A DNA stretch of 5,303 nt from Lachnospiraceae bacterium. Its GTDB lineage: Bacteria > Bacillota > Clostridia > Lachnospirales > Lachnospiraceae. Below, piece after piece: positions 1 to 5,303 of this stretch. The notes under the pieces were generated by a model. That model was not told the DNA's origin and did not search any database. It saw nothing but the letters and a program-made list of their open reading frames with translations. The stretch's first letter is position 1, and each line of letters begins with the position of its first letter. Both the position numbers and the translations under genes were made by a program. The stretch spans positions 1 to 5,303 of the forward strand of contig DPZM01000049.1 of assembly GCA_003535955.1 (NCBI GenBank), written 5' to 3'.

Positions 1-2
1 TT

Positions 3-3000
3 GCGGCCTTAAGAGCCGACAAAAACTGGTCCGAGATCACACGGGATTTAAGACCGGATGCCGGTGTTTATACCGTTGCCCTCGCTTTCGATCCGGAAGG
101 TTTTGATAAAGACTCAGACATCATAGCAGCAGGACCGGTGACATTTGGAAAACTGACCATCGATAAAATGACTGTCCGGCTCAAACTGACAGGTAAGGAC
201 GGAACCGCTGATACCATCAGCCTGAAGGTGGGTACCAGATTCAGGCCGGATCAGTTTTTTGACCTGTGGGTCTATGATCCTATGGGAAACAAAATCGGCT
301 GTCTTCCGAAATATACTCTTCGCAGCACTAATAGTATGTTCACGCACTATCCGTCGGACGAGGAAATCGAGGATAACTACAAAGTCTGGTTCAATAAGCC
401 CAACGTGGAGCCGGGCAACCGGTTTTGTGCGGTGACAGAGGCAAGTAAGGAGAATGTCTGGACTATAGCGGATCTGAACGGCAAAGCGCTGAATAAGGAT
501 AACTATGATCTCAGTCCAAATAGGCTCAACGAAATGCGGGTTAATGTCTATGACCCCGCGGGACTTACTCTTTTCCTGAGTGGAGGTCCTCATCGCTGGT
601 ATTTCTTCGTTCCCAATGATGAGTTTATCGATGGCCTTACCACAGAGCGGATGGAAAATGATTTTCTTAATGTGTATGTTAAGGGGGCTATGAAAAACAC
701 GAAGGTACGCTGGGAGTCTTTTGATAAAGCGGTATACGAGGAAGAAACGATAACCGGAAAAAACTACGAGTTCGGAGACGGCAGTGATCTTATATTTGCC
801 CTGGTTCCCGAGGACATTCCGAAGGAAAAACGCAAGGAGGAGTTTGAAAAGATCTTCAAGGACAAAACATCCCTTCCGGATCAGCTGAAGGCCATTGCAA
901 GGAGGGATCCCACTCTGCTTTATGCCCGAAAAAAGCTGTATGTTTCGGCCATGGATACTGCTCTTGGTATTTCCTCCGAGGATCTGGAGGATAACTATAT
1001 AAGCATTATGCCGCAGCCGATCATCTTAGCCAATGCCGAGCAGATCAATGGGATCGAAGGCATGGGGTTTCAAAAAAACTCCGGTGGTGTGGACTCCAAA
1101 GGAGATTATGTCGGTAAGGTGAAGGTTGGCCTGATAGATCAGAACGGCGATGTGATCCTGGAGGATAATCCGGATCCCGACTTACATGTCAGCACTGTGA
1201 GGGATTATTCCGGCAGGTTCACTTATGTTATGGGTGCGGTGGATTTTTCGGATTATGATTTCTGGAATGCACGTCGACCTATGGAGATCAAAATCCCTCA
1301 AAAAAGTAATATCCAGGAATGGAGCCATCTTCATGGAGATGAACCCATCTCGCTGAGTGCCGAGATGTTCGATCTCATTGTAAAAGATAAATGCAACAAT
1401 AATTTCGAACTCTTCAAAAATCAGAATTATTCCATCTATCATATCATAGATACTCAGAAGATCTGCTTCTTTGATATGGATGGAAAGCTGCTGAAAGAAT
1501 CCGGGAACATAGAGACAGGAGACGGAGAGACTGTGTATGAGGTACCGGCATTTGACGGTGTGGACGGAACAAAGCTCAGCACCGAAAATGCCATATGGTA
1601 CACCGTAGATACGGAGAACGGGGTCAATAGATTCCGCCTCTTTGACGGTAAGGTGGAGCCCTTGCCGGCGAAGGGATCAGATGATAAATTTGTGGGGGCG
1701 AGATTCACCCTGGATCTTAAGAGAAAGGATTATGGGGATCCCATCAAGCTTTATGCGGACTTTGGAGATCATGAGACTGCAGCGGACGCAAAAGATTCTG
1801 ATTTCTATGTAGAATATATCCCTTCAGTGGTTCACGCTGTGGATGCTTTTGTAGCCTCTGATGATAACATAAAGAACTTCACGGAAGGAAATACCGGGAG
1901 CCTTGTTGTTAATGTTTTCTATGGCAGGAAGAACCCGAAGAGGCTGGAGTTTGGGAAGGATTATACCCTGACCTATGCGAACAACAAGAAGGTGGCCGAC
2001 CGCGATTCCAAAAAGGCTCCGACGGTTACCGTGACAGGAAAGGGTGACTATAAGGGGAAAAAAGCAGTAGCACATTTTTCAATCATTTCACCGGATTTTG
2101 GAAGGAATCATGTGATCCGGGTGACAAATCGTGAGGTAAAGTATACCGGAAGTCCTTTGGTGAAAAAAGTACAGATGACTTTGAAAAGACGGAATGCCGG
2201 GGTGTCGCTGAAAAATAATCTTTATGAGATTCTTCTGTATGAGTATGTACTTGACAGGAACGGTGTTATCACAGCAAAGTATCCGGCGGGTTCCTATGAC
2301 AAAAAAGATAGCAAGATCCGGTACTTTGATGTGGTGGTAATGTCAAAGGGCGGGACAGACAATCGGGACGGAGAGATATGTGGAGAAGGCCTTCAGATAG
2401 GGGAAAACCTTTTCGAAGCGATGAATCGGGATCCCCTCTCAGTCGATGTGATCGGTGTCCCTTCCTATGGCTATACACCCACCGTCACGATACCGGCTAC
2501 CCGTAATTTCCAACCGGGGATTACACCGAGCTATCTGACCAAACTGAATAGTCTTACTGCCCGATACGGTAAGACGACGATAAGAGGGACAGATAAAAGA
2601 CTGAATGTTGAGCTTTATCAGGATGTGGACGGAAATCTTGTATATCTTTGCGGAAAGGATCAGTGGGAAACATATCCCATCGAGGAAGCCGGAAATTACA
2701 TCGTAAAGATTGGCCCCTATCTGCAAAACGGCGAATCCAGCTGCGATAGTTTGGGCGGATATTCTTGTGTTGACAAAAAAGTGACGCTCAAACCCAAGGA
2801 GATAAAAAGCTCCGACATAAAGCTGGCTGAAAAAAATTTTTCCTACTCGGATAATGGTCCTGTTCTGACATTTACGGTTAAGGATAAGGTAGAAAAAGAA
2901 AATATTGAGGTATGTATCCTGAGCGATGACAGGAATGCTCTTTATACAGCGGGAGAGGGAAAACTTACCTTCTGTGACGGGAGCATCGTAGGAAAGCCGA

Positions 3001-3182
3001 TCCCCATCGTGATAAATGGAAAGAACCTTACCCTTGCGGACTGTGAGAATGGGCTGAACGTTCTGGATGTGGAGAAAGCTACCGGACTAGACTTAAGATC
3101 TGTAGGGAAGCACTATATCGTAGTCAGAAGTGAAAAAGGAGTCTATGACGGAAATGTAAAACTCACTTATACAATAAAATAG
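3..3182 (+). CDS. Very large secreted/surface protein with Ig-like repeats, 5'-truncated by the window
   Basis: The frame is open from the left edge (first full codon at 3) to a TAG at 3180-3182, giving 1059 visible residues. The GTG at 138 is internal: 45 sense codons precede it and no good ribosome binding site sits before it, so the true start and any signal peptide lie outside the window. I recognise no enzyme. The protein is rich in beta-strand-like, Asp/Lys/Gly-rich sequence. An Ig-like unit at about visible residues 620-695 carries GKDYTLTYANN and ends in GKGDYKGKKAVAHFSI, a signature common in Lachnospiraceae surface proteins. The last residues (YDGNVKLTYTIK) have the same closing pattern, so a second unit probably ends the protein. 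Five D-x-[DN]-G turns occur near residues 157, 379, 491, 751 and 874. No LPXTG, terminal membrane segment, SLH or choline-binding repeat is seen at the C terminus, so any anchor must be upstream, or the protein is released. An adhesin or structural role is inference. Confidence 0.8.
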   Translation, partial: AALRADKNWSEITRDLRPDAGVYTVALAFDPEGFDKDSDIIAAGPVTFGKLTIDKMTVRLKLTGKDGTADTISLKVGTRFRPDQFFDLWVYDPMGNKIGCLPKYTLRSTNSMFTHYPSDEEIEDNYKVWFNKPNVEPGNRFCAVTEASKENVWTIADLNGKALNKDNYDLSPNRLNEMRVNVYDPAGLTLFLSGGPHRWYFFVPNDEFIDGLTTERMENDFLNVYVKGAMKNTKVRWESFDKAVYEEETITGKNYEFGDGSDLIFALVPEDIPKEKRKEEFEKIFKDKTSLPDQLKAIARRDPTLLYARKKLYVSAMDTALGISSEDLEDNYISIMPQPIILANAEQINGIEGMGFQKNSGGVDSKGDYVGKVKVGLIDQNGDVILEDNPDPDLHVSTVRDYSGRFTYVMGAVDFSDYDFWNARRPMEIKIPQKSNIQEWSHLHGDEPISLSAEMFDLIVKDKCNNNFELFKNQNYSIYHIIDTQKICFFDMDGKLLKESGNIETGDGETVYEVPAFDGVDGTKLSTENAIWYTVDTENGVNRFRLFDGKVEPLPAKGSDDKFVGARFTLDLKRKDYGDPIKLYADFGDHETAADAKDSDFYVEYIPSVVHAVDAFVASDDNIKNFTEGNTGSLVVNVFYGRKNPKRLEFGKDYTLTYANNKKVADRDSKKAPTVTVTGKGDYKGKKAVAHFSIISPDFGRNHVIRVTNREVKYTGSPLVKKVQMTLKRRNAGVSLKNNLYEILLYEYVLDRNGVITAKYPAGSYDKKDSKIRYFDVVVMSKGGTDNRDGEICGEGLQIGENLFEAMNRDPLSVDVIGVPSYGYTPTVTIPATRNFQPGITPSYLTKLNSLTARYGKTTIRGTDKRLNVELYQDVDGNLVYLCGKDQWETYPIEEAGNYIVKIGPYLQNGESSCDSLGGYSCVDKKVTLKPKEIKSSDIKLAEKNFSYSDNGPVLTFTVKDKVEKENIEVCILSDDRNALYTAGEGKLTFCDGSIVGKPIPIVINGKNLTLADCENGLNVLDVEKATGLDLRSVGKHYIVVRSEKGVYDGNVKLTYTIK

Positions 3183-3204
3183 ATTCCGAACGGGATATTT
3201 ACAA

Positions 3205-3235
3205 AAAAGGACAGACCGGGATGGTCTGTCCTTTT
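3205..3235. terminator. Bidirectional rho-independent terminator between convergent genes
   Basis: A perfect 13-bp inverted repeat (AAAAGGACAGACC at 3205-3217, GGTCTGTCCTTTT at 3223-3235) encloses a 5-nt loop. Read on the + strand, the GC-rich stem is followed by TTTT, 22 nt past the stop of the large surface-protein gene. Read on the - strand, it is followed by six Ts (3208-3203) and lies 13 nt past the stop of the small peptide gene. It therefore plausibly ends both converging transcripts. Confidence 0.9.
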
Positions 3236-3248
3236 GCCATCGTATGCA

Positions 3249-3461
3249 TCAGCCGAAAAACTGATTAACCTTACCACAGTGAGGGCAGAGGGCAGAGTCT
3301 TTCTGTACATCAGCCTCAAAGGGCTGTTCACAGTATTTACATGCAATAAGCATGAGCTGTGGGGGCGTTCTCTTTTTGGCCTCTTCATCGTCACCGGCTT
3401 CGGCTATGCCGCCGGTAATCTTTTCCAAGCTGCTTTCGTCAAGTCTGTTGAGCTTGTCCAT
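3249..3461 (-). CDS. Double-glycine-leader peptide with a four-cysteine zinc-ribbon-like core (70 aa)
   Basis: The ATG at 3461-3459 is preceded by a strong GGAGG with 7-nt spacing, so this is very likely a real gene. Residues 1-18 (MDKLNRLDESSLEKITGG) form a classic bacteriocin-type leader: Gly17-Gly18 at -2/-1 and hydrophobic residues at -4 (Ile15), -7 (Leu12) and -12 (Leu7), the positions read by C39 peptidases of bacteriocin ABC exporters. Cleavage there would release a 52-residue core. That core starts acidic (EAGDDEEAKK), then has CKYC (41-44) and CPHC (59-62), two CxxC knuckles 14 residues apart as in zinc ribbons, and ends NQFFG. No exporter, immunity gene or modification enzyme is in the window. 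It follows the lipoprotein gene by 84 bp on the same strand and may be co-transcribed. Possibilities are an exported peptide (bacteriocin, signal or RiPP precursor) or a cytosolic zinc-ribbon protein whose GG motif is fortuitous. The gene is likely real; its function is unknown. Confidence 0.75.
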   Translation of the reverse strand: MDKLNRLDESSLEKITGGIAEAGDDEEAKKRTPPQLMLIACKYCEQPFEADVQKDSALCPHCGKVNQFFG

Positions 3462-3468
3462 AATCTAA

Positions 3469-3473
3469 CCTCC
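3469..3473 (-). promoter_or_regulatory. Ribosome binding site of the double-glycine-leader peptide gene
   Basis: The - strand reads GGAGG followed by TTAGATT and ATG. This is a near-ideal Shine-Dalgarno with 7-nt spacing, and it is the main reason for treating the 70-codon frame as a gene and fixing its start at 3461. Confidence 0.85.
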
Positions 3474-3545
3474 GATCGTTAATTGTATTCATTGATTCTG
3501 AATTCATAATATCAGTTAATCCGTCACAGAAGTGTCACTTTACAC

Positions 3546-5054
3546 TTATTTTACCGATCCGGAGTTTACCGGGAATGTGAAATAAGTATCGGGGTAAGGT
3601 TCATCCTCCAATGTGAAGTGCCACCATTCCTCGTTAAGCGGCTTGAAACCGTGGGACATCATGGCATCCCTTAGTATCATACGGTTTTCATACTGTTCCT
3701 CCGTTATATCCTTGTAATCGGGGTGGGAGAGTACTCCGAAGTAATCGAAGGTACCGCCCATATCCACTTCTTTTTCACTACTCATATCAAAGAGCGTAAG
3801 ATCAACCGTTGAACCTCTGGAATGCCCCGAATGAGCGCTTATGTAACCTTGAGGGAATAGTACTTCTTTTTCCAGCTCGGGGTAGAAGTATTCCTTCATC
3901 TTAGTATCATCGGGATCCTGTGCCCATCTTATGAAATGGTCAACAGCCCTTTGTGGACGATAAGCATCGAAGATCTTAAGCCGGTAGCCTTTTTCCTTAA
4001 GGTCATCACTTACATTCTTAAGAGCATCTGCGGCTTCTTTTGTAAGAATTGCAACCGGCTCTTCATAACCGTCTATTCGCTCGCCTACAAAATTATAAGT
4101 GGAGTAGTAACGTATTTCAAGGATCGCATCGGGTATCGCTTCGCTTAATAAGACAAAATCAGACGAATCGGCAGAATACTTGATAAAGTCATCAAGTCCC
4201 CAATCAGCATATAACGAAGGAGCCAGATTCTGAACCTTGTCTATAATAACAACACAGTCCTTGTTTACATTCTGCATCACGGTTTTCATTCTGTCTTCGG
4301 GTATTGCTATGCAGCCGCCGGTATAAGGCTTGTATGGACCGAGACAGTGCAGGAAGATGGCAGATCCCTTACCGGGTGTACCGTTAAGATTATAGCTTAT
4401 GTTAAGGCAGTACTGATACTGGTAAGTGTAATCAATGATATGTTCCGATTCATCCTTGTCAAGATCCGGAATATCGGCTATGCTTACCATTTCGTTGTAA
4501 TGATAGCCGTCACGCTGGTCACCCGACCAGTAATCGTTATCGTCTACCTTCTTATATGGCATACTGCATCCAGGATCGTCAGCAATACCGAAGGCATCTG
4601 TGAAACGGAAGGTTCCGACAGGAGTCAGGCTATCGCCTTCCCTTGTCTTGCCAAGTCCCATTTTGCCAATGTAGCCGGGTGTTGTCATTATTTCCTTCCA
4701 ATTGCCTGATGCGTCTTTTTCATGCATGGAGACATAGGCGGTTGTGTCGCCTATACCGGCCACGACAAAAAGCTGCTGTGCATCTTGTGCTGCATCGAGT
4801 TCACCGACCCATTGAGGAGAATCGGCATATGTTGTTTCTTCTGTATCATTTTCCGCTTCGCCGTCTGAAATATCGTCAGCCAAGAAATTATCTTCCGGGG
4901 CCGGGTCTGTAAGTACATTCTCATCATGAGCTTCTTCACCTTCTAAAGCAGGTTCCTGTGTGGCAGAATTCCCGCCGCATCCGGTCAATACGAAGGTCAG
5001 ACAGCATATTAACAGCATGGATGTGGCTTTTTTACATATTTTTTTATTCAACAT
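3546..5054 (-). CDS. Lipoprotein with L,D-transpeptidase (YkuD) and VanX-like M15 D,D-peptidase domains
   Basis: The start ATG (5054-5052) has AGGGAG 8 nt upstream; the TAA stop is at 3548-3546. Residues 1-26 are a lipoprotein signal: a Lys-rich n-region, a hydrophobic core and lipobox LTGC with Cys26 as the lipid site, so the enzyme should sit outside the membrane. Residues 29-82 are an acidic linker without Lys or Arg. Residues about 91-273 are a YkuD L,D-transpeptidase domain: GKTREGDSLTPVGTF (135-149), His236 and TGGC with catalytic Cys248, closest in style to the COG3786 branch. Residues about 300-496 are an M15D (VanX/DdpX-like) domain: YRP with Arg366, SGHSRGSTVD fitting SxHxxGxxxD (zinc ligands His411 and Asp418), and EWWH with catalytic Glu476 and zinc ligand His479. 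Both active sites look intact. YkuD enzymes make 3-3 cross-links from tetrapeptide donors; VanX hydrolyses D-Ala-D-Ala. A two-step cell-wall remodelling enzyme is inferred. Domain assignment is firm; exact substrates are not. Confidence 0.9.
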   Translation of the reverse strand: MLNKKICKKATSMLLICCLTFVLTGCGGNSATQEPALEGEEAHDENVLTDPAPEDNFLADDISDGEAENDTEETTYADSPQWVGELDAAQDAQQLFVVAGIGDTTAYVSMHEKDASGNWKEIMTTPGYIGKMGLGKTREGDSLTPVGTFRFTDAFGIADDPGCSMPYKKVDDNDYWSGDQRDGYHYNEMVSIADIPDLDKDESEHIIDYTYQYQYCLNISYNLNGTPGKGSAIFLHCLGPYKPYTGGCIAIPEDRMKTVMQNVNKDCVVIIDKVQNLAPSLYADWGLDDFIKYSADSSDFVLLSEAIPDAILEIRYYSTYNFVGERIDGYEEPVAILTKEAADALKNVSDDLKEKGYRLKIFDAYRPQRAVDHFIRWAQDPDDTKMKEYFYPELEKEVLFPQGYISAHSGHSRGSTVDLTLFDMSSEKEVDMGGTFDYFGVLSHPDYKDITEEQYENRMILRDAMMSHGFKPLNEEWWHFTLEDEPYPDTYFTFPVNSGSVK

Positions 5055-5062
5055 ATGATCAT

Positions 5063-5068
5063 CTCCCT
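5063..5068 (-). promoter_or_regulatory. Ribosome binding site of the YkuD-VanX lipoprotein gene
   Basis: The - strand reads AGGGAG, then ATGATCAT, then the ATG start. The spacing of 8 nt supports the ATG at 5054. An out-of-frame ATG inside the spacer opens only a four-codon frame (ATG ATC ATA TGT TGA) overlapping the real start; it is probably incidental. Confidence 0.8.
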
Positions 5069-5090
5069 GATTGAAACAGTTAATAGACTG

Positions 5091-5121
5091 GTAAAATTTT
5101 ACTATAATAAAATGTTTATTA
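5091..5121. promoter_or_regulatory. Two AT-rich palindromes overlapping the lipoprotein promoter (candidate operators)
   Basis: GTAAAATTTTAC (5091-5102) is a perfect 12-bp palindrome covering the -10 box. TAATAAA-ATG-TTTATTA (5105-5121) is a perfect 7-bp inverted repeat with a 3-nt centre, lying in the promoter spacer and reaching into the -35 box. Both are placed where a dimeric repressor could block RNA polymerase. In DNA this AT-rich, short palindromes arise easily, so an operator role is only a suggestion. Confidence 0.25.
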
Positions 5122-5124
5122 CAA
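5096..5124 (-). promoter_or_regulatory. Sigma-A-type promoter for the YkuD-VanX lipoprotein gene
   Basis: On the - strand, TTGTAA (5124-5119, four of six matches to TTGACA) is followed by a 17-bp spacer and TAAAAT (5101-5096, five of six matches to TATAAT). Transcription would start near 5089, leaving a leader of about 35 nt that holds the ribosome binding site. Spacing and position are what is expected for a housekeeping promoter; the boxes are read by eye only. Confidence 0.6.
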
Positions 5125-5282
5125 GACGTGCATTATGTGACGGGTTGAGGCAGAAAGAGAGGGCTGAAATAACAAAACCACATCCGCACGCCGACCCGGT
5201 TGATCAGCTAAAGCAGCCACTCTTTCGGTCAGGATCGCTTGACCTTTCAGGGTATCAAGAATAGTTTCTTACATTTTATTAT
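5104..5282. repeat. 12-bp inverted repeats bracketing a GC-richer 155-bp segment
   Basis: ATAATAAAATGT at 5104-5115 is the exact reverse complement of ACATTTTATTAT at 5271-5282. Between them, positions 5141-5260 are about 52% GC, whereas the flanks (5081-5130 and 5261-5290) are near 20% GC. The arrangement resembles a small MITE-like insertion with terminal inverted repeats, but I see no clear target-site duplication. The repeats are AT-rich, so chance is a real alternative. Confidence 0.3.
5125..5270. other. Intergenic GC-richer segment with no supported gene
   Basis: No start codon with a ribosome binding site is seen on either strand. On the - strand a 49-codon stretch stays open from 5268 to a stop at 5121-5119, but it is directly preceded by an in-frame TAA (5271-5269) and has no credible start. 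It may be a decayed coding fragment or chance. A short hairpin (GGTCA 5227-5231, TGACC 5240-5244, 8-nt loop) is present without a T-tract. No tRNA or known riboswitch pattern was recognised. Confidence 0.5.
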
Positions 5283-5286
5283 TAGG

Positions 5287-5303
5287 ATCAAAACCACGGG
5301 TTT
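5287..5303 (-). terminator. Possible terminator hairpin cut by the right edge
   Basis: AAACC (5291-5295), ACG and GGTTT (5299-5303) form a 5-bp stem with a 3-nt loop exactly at the edge. On the - strand the stem is followed by a short T-run (TTTT, 5293-5290) and GAT. This could be the end of the terminator of a - strand gene lying to the right, but the visible stem is short and rich in A-T pairs, so the call is weak. Confidence 0.2.

Noticed and set aside
138..140. GTG as the start of the large + strand gene
   Set aside because: The frame stays open for 45 codons upstream to the window edge with the same kind of protein sequence, and there is no convincing ribosome binding site before this GTG.
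114..593. 159-codon - strand open frame
   Set aside because: It lies wholly antisense within the large surface-protein gene and has no supporting features; it is a shadow frame.
3234..3482. 82-codon + strand open frame
   Set aside because: It is antisense to the well-supported 70-residue peptide gene, begins in the terminator's right arm, and has no ribosome binding site.
3482..3487. TACAAT as the -10 box of a separate promoter for the small peptide gene
   Set aside because: At the right distance upstream only TTATGA is found, a poor -35 match, and the resulting leader would be about 14 nt. Not excluded, but not supported enough to annotate.
3530..3547. Hairpin AAGTGT / ACACTT at the end of the lipoprotein gene as a terminator
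   Set aside because: The stem is only 6 bp, AT-rich, overlaps the stop codon and is not followed by a T-run on the - strand.
5055..5264. 69-codon + strand open frame
   Set aside because: No Shine-Dalgarno precedes the ATG, and it runs across the promoter, palindromes and ribosome binding site of the divergent lipoprotein gene.
5239..5267. + strand promoter TTGACC - 17 bp - TAGTTT reading off the right edge
   Set aside because: The -10 matches only three of six consensus bases and no downstream gene is visible in the window.

Overview
The window most resembles a Gram-positive Firmicute of the Lachnospiraceae type (Butyrivibrio/Pseudobutyrivibrio-like). This is inferred from the style of the proteins: a very large exported-looking beta-rich protein with GKDYTLTYANN / GKGDYKGKK Ig-like repeat signatures, a Gram-positive-type lipoprotein, strong GGAGG-type ribosome binding sites and moderate GC. 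No marker gene is present, so the taxonomic call is tentative.

Layout. (1) Positions 3-3182, + strand: the 3' part (1059 visible codons) of a very large surface or secreted protein whose start lies left of the window. (2) Positions 3205-3235: a perfect 13-bp hairpin with A- and T-tracts, which works as a terminator in both directions between convergent genes. (3) Positions 3249-3461, - strand: a 70-residue peptide combining a textbook double-glycine (bacteriocin-type) leader with a four-cysteine zinc-ribbon-like core. (4) Positions 3546-5054, - strand: a 502-residue lipoprotein fusing an L,D-transpeptidase (YkuD) domain to a VanX-like M15 D,D-peptidase domain. (5) Positions 5055-5303: non-coding, with a good sigma-A-type promoter for the lipoprotein, AT-rich palindromes around it, a GC-richer island bracketed by 12-bp inverted repeats, and a possible cut-off terminator at the right edge.

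How they may work together. The two - strand genes are separated by 84 bp with no convincing terminator between them, so they may form one unit that starts near 5090 and ends at the shared terminator. The lipoprotein looks like a self-contained peptidoglycan remodelling enzyme. Its M15 domain could trim D-alanine-terminated stems (or hydrolyse D-Ala-D-Ala), and its YkuD domain could use trimmed tetrapeptide stems for 3-3 cross-linking. The small peptide is the least conventional item: its leader matches substrates of C39-peptidase ABC exporters, but no exporter or modifying enzyme lies in the window. The large + strand protein is probably an independent surface protein.
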